DNA from: Paenibacillus sp. FSL K6-0276
Lineage (GTDB): Bacteria > Bacillota > Bacilli > Paenibacillales > Paenibacillaceae
Length of the DNA stretch: 64,000 nucleotides
Direction: 5' to 3'
NCBI RefSeq assembly: GCF_037977235.1
Contig: NZ_CP150276.1
Location: 620,001 to 684,000, forward strand
Every line of letters begins with the position of its first letter. Within the stretch, counting starts at the first letter, position 1. Shown piece after piece: positions 36,639 to 45,693 of the stretch. The notes below the pieces were generated by a model. The model searched no databases and had not been told where the DNA came from. It was given only the letters and a program-made list of their open reading frames with translations. The translations under genes and the position numbers were made by a program.

Positions 36639-37106
36639 TTGAACGAAGTAGCTATTGGACAAAAAGTACCGAATTTCACCCTTCCGTCCTCCAGTGGGCA
36701 AGAGATTAGTTTAAGTGATTACCTGGGCCGAAAGGTCATTCTATATTTTTATCCTAAAAATATGACACCAGCCTGTACGCAGGAGGCCTGTGAATTCCGG
36801 GACGCGCATGACCGGATTACTACGCTTGGTGCGGTTGTTCTAGGTATCAGTCCAGATCCCTTGGCCTCGCATATGAGATTTACGGAGAAGAATAGTCTAC
36901 CCTTTCCACTGTTGTCTGATGAGGATCATAAGGTCAGTGAAATGTTCGGTGTATGGCAGCTTAAGAAGCTCTATGGTAGAGAGTTCATGGGAATTGTACG
37001 TACTACTTTTCTGATTGATGAGCAGGGGATCTTAGTCGAAGAATGGCGGAAAGTACGAGTGAAAGGTCATGTAGCATCTACTATAGCAGGGATTTCCAAA
37101 TCATAA
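36639..37106 (+). CDS. bcp: Peroxiredoxin, Bcp type
   Basis: Thiol peroxidase of about 155 residues reducing hydroperoxides. The peroxidatic Cys is in MTPACTQEACEFRD, with the second Cys five residues on as in Bcp/PrxQ, and LSDYLGRKVILYFYPK and FPLLSDEDHKVSEMFGV are typical. The frame is open to 36510, overlapping the divergent LCP gene, but the TTG at 36639 preceded by AAGGAGTG (36623-36630) is the real start. Confidence 0.93.
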   Translation: MNEVAIGQKVPNFTLPSSSGQEISLSDYLGRKVILYFYPKNMTPACTQEACEFRDAHDRITTLGAVVLGISPDPLASHMRFTEKNSLPFPLLSDEDHKVSEMFGVWQLKKLYGREFMGIVRTTFLIDEQGILVEEWRKVRVKGHVASTIAGISKS

Positions 37107-37133
37107 AGTTTGTTAATAACTTTTTGTAAAAGT

Positions 37134-37151
37134 CTGTTACATTTTTAACAG
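37134..37151. promoter_or_regulatory. Inverted repeat upstream of the activase gene
   Basis: CTGTTA (37134-37139) and TAACAG (37146-37151) separated by six bases, about 75 bases before the activase start. Could be a regulator-binding site or a small hairpin; a promoter could not be placed with confidence. Confidence 0.35.
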
Positions 37152-37223
37152 CTTTCATAAGGTGTTGTCATGATATAGTTTCCTCATAATTGCTTCAAAT
37201 TTGGAGCAAGACGAGGTGGTGTA

Positions 37224-40200
37224 GTGGTAATGCTGCGTATTGGCCTTGATATCGGATCAACTACTGCGAAATTGGTTGTCATAGAGCGTAACACTATTGT
37301 TTATCAGGACTATGTAAGACATTATAGCGATATAAAAAAAGCAGCCCTCTCTCTTCTATCTGACGTACAGATCAGATTTCCAGAGAGAGGCGCGACCCTT
37401 ACTGTAAGCGGTTCCTCAGGCTTACCTTTATCCAAACTGGGAGGCGTACCGTTCGTTCAGGAGGTGATCGCCTGTACAAAGGCGATTGGCGAGCTGATCC
37501 CGGAATGCGATACGGCCATTGAATTGGGTGGAGAGGATGCCAAGATTATTTATCTTCGAGGCGGCATTGAACAGCGTATGAATACAGCCTGCGCGGGCGG
37601 AACGGGAGCATTCATCGATCAGATGGCATCGCTGCTACAGACCGACCCAGCGGGCTTAAACGCGTTGGTGGAGAAGCATGAGCGAATCTATCCCATAGCT
37701 TCACGCTGCGGTGTATTCGCCAAAAGCGATGTGCAGCCGCTACTGAACGAAGGGGCTCGCCGGGAGGATGTGGCAGCCTCTATCTTTCAGAGTATCGTCA
37801 ATCAGACGATCAGCGGTCTCGCCTGCGGCCGTCCGATTCGTGGACGGGTGGCTTTCCTTGGCGGTCCGCTAACCTTCCTGCCAGCCCTACGTCAGCGTTT
37901 TGCGGAGACGCTTGAACTTGCGCAGTCGGAAATACTGTTCCCTGAGCGGTCGCAGTATTTCGTAGCGATTGGCTCTGCACTTACTGAAGCGGATTCTACT
38001 GTTTTGCCGCTTTCAGGTTGGCTAGCGCGAATAGCGGCCGTGGATTTTACAGCGGATCGGGCCGAGGATGCTAAATTACCGCCGCTTTTTGATAACACCG
38101 ATGAACTTGCTTCGTTCCGTCTTCGTCATGGTAAAGCCTCTGCTGCCAGATCAGACTTGGCTATTTATCGCGGCCCTTGCTATTTAGGGATCGATGCTGG
38201 TTCAACGACAACCAAACTCGTATTGACTGGTTCTGCTGATGAAATTCTATATACCTTTTATGGCAGCAACAAGGGTAACCCATTGTATTCTGTCAGTGAG
38301 GCGCTGAAGGAAATGTATCGGGTTCTGCCTGAAGGATGTCATATTGCAGGTTCTTATGTGACAGGTTATGGTGAGGGACTAATCAAAGCCGCTTTGTGGA
38401 CCGATGGAGGTGAAGTGGAGACAGTTGCTCATTACAAGGCCGCTTCTAAGTTCATGCCGGGGGTAGACTTTATTCTGGATATTGGTGGACAGGACATGAA
38501 ATGCATCAAAATCCGTGGTGGCGCTATCGACAGTCTGATGCTCAATGAAGCCTGTTCGGCAGGTTGCGGCTCTTTTCTGGAGAGCTTTGCCTCTGCGCTC
38601 GGGCTGGGTATCGAGGAGTTTGCCAAGTCAGCGCTTGAAGCGACCAAACCGGTTAATTTGGGTTCGCGATGTACGGTATTCATGAACTCAAAAGTGAAGC
38701 AGGTTCAGAAGGAAGGCGCGTCGCTGGCCGATCTTTCGGCAGGTCTTGCCTATTCTGTGATTAAGAATGCTCTGCAAAAAGTAATTAAAATTCGCAATCC
38801 TGAGGACCTGGGGCGAAATATTATTGTTCAGGGCGGCACCTTCTATAATGAAGCCGTACTGCGCGCCTTTGAGCGCCTGACGGGGAGAATAGTAGTCAGA
38901 CCGGATATTGCTGGAGTTATGGGAGCGTACGGTTGTGCACTGATTGCTCGTGAGCAAGCGGAGGTTAACGGGATCAGTACGCTACTTGGACCGAAGGAAC
39001 TAGCCAACTTTAAGTACGAGGTATCCTCAGGTCGCTGTGGTCGCTGTGGAAATAACTGTGCGCTAACGATCAGTCGGTTCCCGGATAAGAGCTTCTACGT
39101 TACAGGCAATCGCTGTGAACGTGGTGCAGGAGGCAGGAGAGAGAAGAATGTACTGCCGAATTTGATGCAGTATAAGTATGAACGTTTTTTCGACTATGAG
39201 TCTTTACCGGAGGCCCACGTAGGAAGGGGCACCGTCGGTATTCCACGTACGATGAATATGTTCGAGAATTACCCGTTTTGGCACACTTTTTTCACCAAAC
39301 TTGGCTATCGGGTTATTCTTTCTCCTAAATCAAGCAAGAAGTTGTACGAAATTGGGATGGATACGATTCCTTCAGAATCGATATGTTATCCTGCGAAGAT
39401 GGCGCACGGACATGTGCAGAGCTTGATTGGTAAAGGTGTCGATTTTATTTTCTATCCTGCGGTGGTGTATGAGAAGAAAGAAGATGAAGCAGCGGATAAT
39501 CATTTCAATTGTCCGGTGGTCGCATCTTATCCTGAAGTCATTCGCAATAACATGGATGGGTTAAAGGAGAATGGAATTACGCTTGTCAGCCCGTTTCTGA
39601 CCTTCGACGATAGATCTGCGCTAACCAAGGGACTCGTGAAGACATTTACTGGGATTCCGAGAGAAGAGATTGCGTTTGCTGTGCTGGCAGGACTTGCAGA
39701 AGCTGATCGCGCCAAAAGTGATGTGCGTACTAAAGGTGAAGAGACGCTTGCGTATCTTGCCAGCACTGGGAACAAGGGAATACTTCTCTGTGGTCACCCT
39801 TATCATGCGGATCCTGAAATTAACCATGGTATAGCAGATATGATTACCGGGATGGGACTCGCCGTGCTGACAGAGGATTCTGTCTGCCATCTGGATCGCA
39901 GCGAAGGGGGTGTGGCGGTTGTTAATCAGTGGACCTACCATGCCCGCATGTACCGAGCAGCCCGCCTTGCCGCAGTCCGAACCGATCTAGAGCTTGTTCA
40001 ACTAACTTCCTTCGGCTGTGGAATTGATGCGATTACATGTGATGCCGTACAAGACATTATGGAAAGACATAACAAAGTATATACGCTGATCAAAATCGAT
40101 GAAATCAGCAACCTTGGCGCGGCGCGCATTCGGCTGCGTTCGCTGCTGGCAGCGATGCGTGAGCGGGAAAAAGGTAAGGTGCAGCCACAGAAGTCGCCTA

Positions 40201-41513
40201 AAGTACAGGTTAATGTTGCATTTACAAAGGAAATGAAAGAAACGTACACTATCCTTGCGCCGCAGATGTCGCCCATTCATTTTGAATTGTTTGAGCAGGT
40301 CTTCCGAGATGCGGGATACCGCCTCAAGATACTTGAGACCACCGGACCTAAAGAGACGGAAGAAGGTTTGAGATTTGTTAATAATGATGCGTGTTATCCC
40401 GCAATTGTAACGATTGGGCAGATTCTGTCGGCACTGAAGAGCGGGGATTATGATCCGAATCGTACTGCTGTGATCATGTCACAGACGGGCGGAGGTTGCC
40501 GGGCGACGAATTATATTTCTCTGCTGCGTAAAGCCCTAAAGGATTCTAACCTCGAACAAATTCCGGTAATTTCGCTTAATGCTTCTGGAATGGAGAATCA
40601 GCCAGGCTTCCGTATCAGTCTTAAGCTGGCGAATCGATTGATTGCTGCGGCTTGCTATGGTGACCTTATGATGCGGATGCTAAACCATTTTAGGCCGTAT
40701 GAGGTTGTTCCAGGAAGTGCAGAAGTTCTATTCCGCAAAGGGATGGAGCGCAGCAAGGCTAGCTTATCCACCTTCTCGTTCCGAGAATACAAACACCTGA
40801 TTCGCGAAATCGTTGCGGAATTCTGCAAGCTGCCCGTTACAGGAATTACGAAACCGAGAGTGGGGATTGTGGGAGAGATCCTAATTAAATTCCACCCGGA
40901 TGCCAACAACCGCATCATCGAGAGGATTGAGGCTGAGGGCGGGGAAGCGGTAATGCCGGACTTCTTGGATTTCATCTTTTACTGCGTGTATAATCCGATC
41001 TACAAAGCCGAACAATTCGGCAAAAGCAAACGGCTGGGATACATTAATCCTATGCTGATCTCCTATCTGGAGATTTACCGTAAGCCGATTAAACTTGCGC
41101 TTGAGGACGCGGGACTGGCTAAAGGACGGGAGAATATTTATGGTCTTGCTGAGAAGGCCAGCCGACTAGTGTCCGTAGGAAATCAGATGGGTGAGGGATG
41201 GTTCCTGACCGCAGAAATGATGGATCTGTTGGATAATGGTGTGAATAATATTGCTTGTATTCAGCCGTTCGCCTGCTTGCCTAACCATATTACTGGACGA
41301 GGGATGATTAAGGGCCTTAAGGAATTATATCCGGGCGCGAATATCGTCGCCATTGATTATGATGCTGGAGTTAGTGTAGTTAACCAAGCGAATAGGATCA
41401 AGCTGATGATGTCGATTGCTAGCAGTCAGGAAGGGAATGCTTTATCTGATTTAGAACACTCAGTTAAACCTCTACAGCAGACCATACTTGAAGGCTCATT
41501 CAGCTTGACCTGA
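37224..41513 (+). CDS. Giant 2-hydroxyacyl-CoA dehydratase activase-like protein (BadF/HgdC family fusion)
   Basis: 1429-residue protein. Two ASKHA ATPase domains in tandem: residues 1-275 (LRIGLDIGSTTAKLVVIE, NTACAGGTGAFID, SRCGVFAKSDVQ) and about 315-595 (CYLGIDAGSTTTKLVLTG, NEACSAGCGSFLE, SRCTVFMNSKVKQ). The Cys in each is placed to share an iron-sulphur cluster, as in HgdC activators. A Cys cluster CGRCGNNCAL...NRCERG follows near 630-655, then a DUF2229-like region and a C-terminal HgdB-like part. Family members activate radical-type dehydratases or are of unknown function. No dehydratase is adjacent. GTG 37224 or ATG 37230 may start, both near GAGGTGG. Function here is unknown. Confidence 0.87.
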   Translation: MVMLRIGLDIGSTTAKLVVIERNTIVYQDYVRHYSDIKKAALSLLSDVQIRFPERGATLTVSGSSGLPLSKLGGVPFVQEVIACTKAIGELIPECDTAIELGGEDAKIIYLRGGIEQRMNTACAGGTGAFIDQMASLLQTDPAGLNALVEKHERIYPIASRCGVFAKSDVQPLLNEGARREDVAASIFQSIVNQTISGLACGRPIRGRVAFLGGPLTFLPALRQRFAETLELAQSEILFPERSQYFVAIGSALTEADSTVLPLSGWLARIAAVDFTADRAEDAKLPPLFDNTDELASFRLRHGKASAARSDLAIYRGPCYLGIDAGSTTTKLVLTGSADEILYTFYGSNKGNPLYSVSEALKEMYRVLPEGCHIAGSYVTGYGEGLIKAALWTDGGEVETVAHYKAASKFMPGVDFILDIGGQDMKCIKIRGGAIDSLMLNEACSAGCGSFLESFASALGLGIEEFAKSALEATKPVNLGSRCTVFMNSKVKQVQKEGASLADLSAGLAYSVIKNALQKVIKIRNPEDLGRNIIVQGGTFYNEAVLRAFERLTGRIVVRPDIAGVMGAYGCALIAREQAEVNGISTLLGPKELANFKYEVSSGRCGRCGNNCALTISRFPDKSFYVTGNRCERGAGGRREKNVLPNLMQYKYERFFDYESLPEAHVGRGTVGIPRTMNMFENYPFWHTFFTKLGYRVILSPKSSKKLYEIGMDTIPSESICYPAKMAHGHVQSLIGKGVDFIFYPAVVYEKKEDEAADNHFNCPVVASYPEVIRNNMDGLKENGITLVSPFLTFDDRSALTKGLVKTFTGIPREEIAFAVLAGLAEADRAKSDVRTKGEETLAYLASTGNKGILLCGHPYHADPEINHGIADMITGMGLAVLTEDSVCHLDRSEGGVAVVNQWTYHARMYRAARLAAVRTDLELVQLTSFGCGIDAITCDAVQDIMERHNKVYTLIKIDEISNLGAARIRLRSLLAAMREREKGKVQPQKSPKVQVNVAFTKEMKETYTILAPQMSPIHFELFEQVFRDAGYRLKILETTGPKETEEGLRFVNNDACYPAIVTIGQILSALKSGDYDPNRTAVIMSQTGGGCRATNYISLLRKALKDSNLEQIPVISLNASGMENQPGFRISLKLANRLIAAACYGDLMMRMLNHFRPYEVVPGSAEVLFRKGMERSKASLSTFSFREYKHLIREIVAEFCKLPVTGITKPRVGIVGEILIKFHPDANNRIIERIEAEGGEAVMPDFLDFIFYCVYNPIYKAEQFGKSKRLGYINPMLISYLEIYRKPIKLALEDAGLAKGRENIYGLAEKASRLVSVGNQMGEGWFLTAEMMDLLDNGVNNIACIQPFACLPNHITGRGMIKGLKELYPGANIVAIDYDAGVSVVNQANRIKLMMSIASSQEGNALSDLEHSVKPLQQTILEGSFSLT

Positions 41514-41541
41514 GCTTATTAAGGCAACGTCAAAAAGAATG

Positions 41542-41592
41542 AAAAAGGAGTGGCCAATGAACCGTAAAGGTTCGGGAGGACGCTCCTTTTTT
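41542..41592. terminator. Terminator after the activase gene
   Basis: AAAAAGGAG pairs with CTCCTTTTT, with an inner GAACC-GTAAA-GGTTC hairpin in the loop. A and T tracts on both sides could serve the convergent zinc-ribbon gene too. Confidence 0.65.
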
Positions 41593-41602
41593 GTGCTGAA
41601 TA

Positions 41603-41914
41603 TTAGTTCTTTGAAGAGGAGGCGGTTTCTTCTCTCCAACGTTTCAGATGAGGGAGTTGTTCGGCGAGTAATTTACGGGCGACGGCCTCGTCCATTCCTT
41701 CTTGAACCATGTATCCTGTACAAATGTCGGCCATTTCTTGCAGCGTAATGTCAGGCTGTTTAAATGCTCCATCTTCATAGCAGTATACACAGTAATCTTC
41801 GATCTTTTCACCTTCCTGATTCGTTCCAAGTAATTCCTCAGTAGGCATGGGCATCCCACAGCTTTGACAAAATTTCAGCTTGCCTTGCTCTTGCCCTACA
41901 TGTTCTTGTTCCAT
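41603..41914 (-). CDS. Putative zinc-ribbon protein
   Basis: About 103 residues. Four cysteines in CQSCGMPM and DYCVYCYEDG form a probable zinc site, followed by PDITLQEMADICTGYMV and a helical end, matching the putative zinc ribbon family (PF12674-like). Role unknown. The ATG at 41914 has AAGGAG nine bases upstream; a GTG at 41923 is too close to it. Convergent with the activase gene. Confidence 0.82.
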   Translation of the reverse strand: MEQEHVGQEQGKLKFCQSCGMPMPTEELLGTNQEGEKIEDYCVYCYEDGAFKQPDITLQEMADICTGYMVQEGMDEAVARKLLAEQLPHLKRWREETASSSKN

Positions 41915-42011
41915 ATTCAGCACTCCTTTTAAAAGTATGCGAAGCTTATGAACACTCGCTTTAAGTTCATTATAGAGCTATGAAGCTGACGACATACCGT
42001 CAGGTTTAGAG

Positions 42012-42956
42012 TTAGGTTGTATATTTTTTGGCAACGCCAAAAGCCAGCTCCCCCAGCTTATGACGAATATGCTCCGGCTCTAGCACTTCTAAGGACGTTC
42101 CAAAGCTGAGCAAGAAGCCATAGAGCCATCCGTCCTCGGGATAATGGATGGAGACGTTATATCCGCCGTGTCCGTCCGGCTGAAGCTCAGTGGAGTCAAA
42201 GCGATCTTCCGCGAGATGTCTGCCTTCAGCTGTGAAGTGCAGAAGGATTGGCGACACTACTGCGGCTGAAGTCACTCTCTGATAATCAGTGCTCCAAGGC
42301 AGCTCACGCATATCCTTATCTTCTCTTATGAATTCCCTGTTTTCTTTAACGAGTCCTTTCATACGAAGTAGCTTGAATAATCTGAAATCCTGGCGTTGCA
42401 GACAAAAACCATATAAGTACCATGTTTGTCCTTTTAAGACTAAAGTATAGGGCTCGACAGAACGCTGGCTGGTTTGCCCCTCGGCATTTACATAATCAAA
42501 GGCTACAGTCCTGTTTTCTTCCAGTGCTTCTTTTAATGTCGCAATCTTCTCTTCTAGAACAGGCTGAAGCCCCCAGGGAGAAAAATCGATGATAAGCTGG
42601 GTCGTTTTGCTTCGGAAAGCGGCGGACTGTGAGGGCGGGATAACGCTACTGATCTTTTCCATGAGAAGGGTGTGTTCAGTTCCGCCATATGAGGAGACGC
42701 TTTGCAGAGCGGTGAAAATATCAGCCAGCTCGCGGTCGGTTAATACATTGCGGTCTAACCGGTACCCTTCCATAAGGCCAATGCCACCACCCGACCCCTG
42801 ATAGGTGACGATAGGAATTCCAGCTCCATTAATACTTTCGATATCACGGTAAATCGTGCGCACGGACACTTCGAACATGTCGGCGAGCTCCTTCGCCTGA
42901 ATGAGACGCCGGTTCATTAGCAGAATGACGATAGAGAGCAGTCGATCAATTTTCAA
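42012..42956 (-). CDS. YafY-type HTH/WYL domain transcriptional regulator
   Basis: 314 residues. DeoR-like N-terminal helix-turn-helix (QAKELADMFEVSVRTIYRDIE) followed by a WYL ligand-sensing domain (PYTLVLKGQTWYLYGFCLQRQDFRLFKLLRM) and a C-terminal extension. The TTG at 42956 with AAGGAGGG nine bases upstream starts at the usual LLKIDRLL; the frame is open to 43016. WYL regulators often respond to nucleic acid or damage signals. It is divergent from the broken transporter remnant, which may have been its target (inference). Confidence 0.9.
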   Translation of the reverse strand: MKIDRLLSIVILLMNRRLIQAKELADMFEVSVRTIYRDIESINGAGIPIVTYQGSGGGIGLMEGYRLDRNVLTDRELADIFTALQSVSSYGGTEHTLLMEKISSVIPPSQSAAFRSKTTQLIIDFSPWGLQPVLEEKIATLKEALEENRTVAFDYVNAEGQTSQRSVEPYTLVLKGQTWYLYGFCLQRQDFRLFKLLRMKGLVKENREFIREDKDMRELPWSTDYQRVTSAAVVSPILLHFTAEGRHLAEDRFDSTELQPDGHGGYNVSIHYPEDGWLYGFLLSFGTSLEVLEPEHIRHKLGELAFGVAKKYTT

Positions 42957-43104
42957 AAGGCAAAACCCTCCTTTACGAATAATTTCGTTATGTAATGATG
43001 TACTACATCTTAGCAAATCCTTGGAAATAAAGCATTGTCACAAATTAATGATTTGATTAATATCTAATTAGATATTTATGTAAATAGATGAAGTGGGGTT
43101 TACA

Positions 43105-43329
43105 ATGATGGGCAACCAATCGGCTGTTGTTATTTTTAAAAGTTAGAAGGGATATTCACGTCTATTGCTTGGGTTATCTATGCTGCTCGCGGGGTGGCTA
43201 TTAGAATGGGTGGAGCCTCGGACGCTAGGCTTTGCAGGGGGAGCGGGAATATCCGGAATTGCTATATTGTTGGCAGGGTATGCGTTGGTGCGCAGCAAGA
43301 AGAAAGGACTTCAGCGATTCCAAGCATAA
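43105..43329 (+). pseudogene. Remnant of a membrane transporter, probably MFS C-terminus
   Basis: Begins MMGNQSAVVIFKS, hits an in-frame TAG at 43144-43146, then continues in the same frame with two hydrophobic segments (LLLGLSMLLAGWLLEWVEP and a second ending ILLAGYALVRSKKKG) to a TAA at 43327. The C-terminus is typical of the last helix and basic tail of a major facilitator. Most of the gene is missing, so this is likely a deletion relic. Alternatively a 54-residue two-helix small protein from TTG 43165 (AGAAGGGA upstream). Confidence 0.45.
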
Positions 43330-43339
43330 ACGCCTTCGG

Positions 43340-43355
43340 CGTCCTTATAAGGACG
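43340..43355. repeat. Perfect 16-bp palindrome
   Basis: CGTCCTTATAAGGACG, followed and preceded by AACGCC/GCGTT arms (43329-43364) that extend it into an imperfect long hairpin. It sits between the remnant and a strong terminator. Role unknown. Confidence 0.6.
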
Positions 43356-43373
43356 ATAAGCGTTAAGCGAGAA

Positions 43374-43427
43374 ATATAAGACATAAAGTATAGGTGTAAA
43401 ACTTATACTTTATGTCTTATATTTTTA
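43374..43427. terminator. AT-rich 19-bp hairpin terminator
   Basis: A perfect 19-bp inverted repeat (43374-43392 with 43404-43422) around an 11-base loop, followed by TTTTTA. It is just beyond the dedA stop on the opposite strand and can end transcription of either neighbour. Confidence 0.8.
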
Positions 43428-43442
43428 AAAAGAGCGGTGACT

Positions 43443-44111
43443 TCACCGCCCTTTGGAAGGTTTTTTATCCTGAGCCTGAATCTCAATAGCAGCTTTGCGG
43501 GGGAAGAGACGGGCGCGGATGTTTTTGCGGTAACGGTAAATGATCACAAGAGCTACTATTACTGCACCACCAGAGATAATCCAAAGCGCATATGACTCGA
43601 ACAAATGGAAGATGCCCATCCACTGTGGACCAAACACCTTTCCGATGCTAAGAAACAGCACTACCCAGAAAATCGCTCCACTATAAGCATAAAGGGCGAA
43701 TTTACGGAAGGGAAGCGCGATAATACCAGCAAAATAGCCAGTAAAGTGACGTACCCCTGGAATGAAATAACCGATAAAAATAAGAAAGCTGCCGTATCTC
43801 TCAAACCATTTCTGTGTTTTCTCTAGCTTAGTAGGTGAAAATAGAAACCATTTTCCATATCGCTGGATAAAGGGCATACCGGCTTTTAGTCCGACAAAAT
43901 AGGTGAGGGTCATCCCAGCTGTGGTGCCTGCAAAAGCAACTACAATTAAAGTAAAGAAATCAAGCTTTCCGGTATAGGAAAGGAAGCCGGCAAACGCCAT
44001 AGTGGTCTCTCCGGGAAAGGGTAAGGCAACGAACTCTAGAAGTAATCCGAAAAATAATACGCTATATCCATATTTAGTGAATAATTCTTGTATAAAGCTC
44101 AGCATTTCCAT
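43443..44111 (-). CDS. DedA family membrane protein
   Basis: About 222 residues with five or six hydrophobic segments. Family markers: FVALPFPGETTMAFAG, GTTAGMTLTYFVG, and GYFIPGVRHFTGYFAGI. DedA proteins are lipid scramblases and transporters, for example for undecaprenyl phosphate or phosphatidylethanolamine; here the substrate is unresolved. The frame starts at a GTG at 44123, but GGAG directly abuts it; ATG 44111 or 44105 is better spaced. Divergent from the polysaccharide deacetylase gene. Confidence 0.87.
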   Translation of the reverse strand: MEMLSFIQELFTKYGYSVLFFGLLLEFVALPFPGETTMAFAGFLSYTGKLDFFTLIVVAFAGTTAGMTLTYFVGLKAGMPFIQRYGKWFLFSPTKLEKTQKWFERYGSFLIFIGYFIPGVRHFTGYFAGIIALPFRKFALYAYSGAIFWVVLFLSIGKVFGPQWMGIFHLFESYALWIISGGAVIVALVIIYRYRKNIRARLFPRKAAIEIQAQDKKPSKGR

Positions 44112-44221
44112 AAGTTTAGTCACTCTCCAAGGGGCAGTTGCCTTATTCTATTTTACAGCTTGTCTTCATACAATCTACCAAATGGCTTTTAGGCCAATAG
44201 AATGTTGGAGGTAGAGAAGAG

Positions 44222-45634
44222 ATGAAGGGTAACAAAAGCGTTCACAGCCGCCGAAAGTTGATCAGCGGATTGCTCGTTATGGTTGTAATATTCATCGTAA
44301 TGTTAGGATGGAGCTTAGGAAAAAATTTAAGCTCATGGGAGCTCCGATCATTGCAGCCCGCTAGCGCGGAGTCTGTATCTGTTAAGAATAAGCTTACCGC
44401 AGCGGCGATGCAAGATTTGCCCTCTGTAGCAATACCACTCGCATCTGCATCTCCGGAAGTTCACTCCTCTTCAAGTACAGCCCTTACTGTGGCTCAAAGC
44501 CCGCAAGCAAGTGGGGTGGGGAAAATATCCAAGGTTTCGACCACGAAATCTGCAATCACGGCTGTGAAAAAAGATAAAAAAACAGTCTATATTACATTTG
44601 ACGACGGACCAAGCGAGAACACCTTCAATGTACTTGAAATTTTACATCAGGAAGGTGTGAAGGCAACCTTTTTCGTCCTTGGTAACCAAGCGAAAAGCCA
44701 CCCTGAACTCATTGACTCCATATGGGAACAGGGCCATGCCATTGGTAATCATACCTATAATCATAATTACCATGATTTATATAGCGGATTCACGGAATTT
44801 TGGAGTCAAATTAAACAGACGGAAGAAATTGTTCAGGGGATTACAGGGGTTCGTCCGCAGCTTATCCGCGCCCCAGGTGGAACCTATGATCATTTTGATA
44901 ATACCTACTTCAATTTGTTGAAGCAAGCAGGTTATATGGTTATGGATTGGACGGTGGATAGCGGCGATTCTAAACGGAAAGGCGTACCAGCCTCAGAAAT
45001 ATTGAAAGAATCGACAATGGATATGAAGTCTTCTCGGGTTATTCTGCTGCTACATGATGGGGGCGGCCATCAAGAGAGCGTCAAAGCGCTGCCGGACATT
45101 ATTGCGCGTTATAAGGCTGCTGGATACGACTTTGGCATATTGGATGAAACGGTAGAACCTGTACAATTCAGAGTCTCTTCAAAAGCCAGTAATTTGGGTA
45201 GATTAAAGCCTTCGGAAGCTTGGATTGCATCAAATATCACACCGAATGCGGAACTATTTTCTCCTGGGAAGCCACTGGTTCTAGAGGTAGGGAAGCTGGA
45301 GACGAAGCTGAAGCCAGGGGAATATTCCGTGCAAAATGGACAGTATATGGTTCCGCTTCGTGTTGTAATTGAACGGCTTGGAGGGCGAGTTAGCTGGGAT
45401 GCTGACAGTCGAAGTGGGAAAATTACTTGGAACGGAAAAGATATCGTCGCGGACGTGGCGAACAAGGATCTGATTCTAAACCTTCCTGATAATGTTCAAA
45501 AGACAATCGACGCGAGGGTGGAAATGATTGGTGGATCGATTTGGGTATCGCTACGAGAGTTGCTTGAGACAGCGGGTCATCCTCCGCTTAATATAAGCGT
45601 TACAGAAGTGGAACGCCGGGTAAAAACATTCTGA
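44222..45634 (+). CDS. Secreted polysaccharide deacetylase with stalk domain
   Basis: 470 residues. N-terminal membrane anchor or signal (residues 14-32), a Ser/Ala-rich spacer, then a NodB domain (about 120-325) with TFDDGPSENTFNVLE, GHAIGNHTYNHNYHD, RAPGGTYDHFD and LLLHDGGGH, carrying the catalytic Asp and zinc His residues. Residues 345-465 resemble the copper-amine-oxidase-like stalk also found in the GDSL hydrolase at 31222. Likely deacetylates peptidoglycan or another wall glycan. GGAGG lies upstream of the ATG. Confidence 0.9.
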   Translation: MKGNKSVHSRRKLISGLLVMVVIFIVMLGWSLGKNLSSWELRSLQPASAESVSVKNKLTAAAMQDLPSVAIPLASASPEVHSSSSTALTVAQSPQASGVGKISKVSTTKSAITAVKKDKKTVYITFDDGPSENTFNVLEILHQEGVKATFFVLGNQAKSHPELIDSIWEQGHAIGNHTYNHNYHDLYSGFTEFWSQIKQTEEIVQGITGVRPQLIRAPGGTYDHFDNTYFNLLKQAGYMVMDWTVDSGDSKRKGVPASEILKESTMDMKSSRVILLLHDGGGHQESVKALPDIIARYKAAGYDFGILDETVEPVQFRVSSKASNLGRLKPSEAWIASNITPNAELFSPGKPLVLEVGKLETKLKPGEYSVQNGQYMVPLRVVIERLGGRVSWDADSRSGKITWNGKDIVADVANKDLILNLPDNVQKTIDARVEMIGGSIWVSLRELLETAGHPPLNISVTEVERRVKTF

Positions 45635-45693
45635 AAGAAGAGCTGAAGCTGTCTAGTAAAAAGAAAAAAACAAATGTCTGGGCACCCTTTTTC

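Noticed and set aside
37164..37184. Promoter TTGTCA with TATAGT ahead of the activase gene
   Set aside because: The two boxes are only three bases apart, not a workable spacing.
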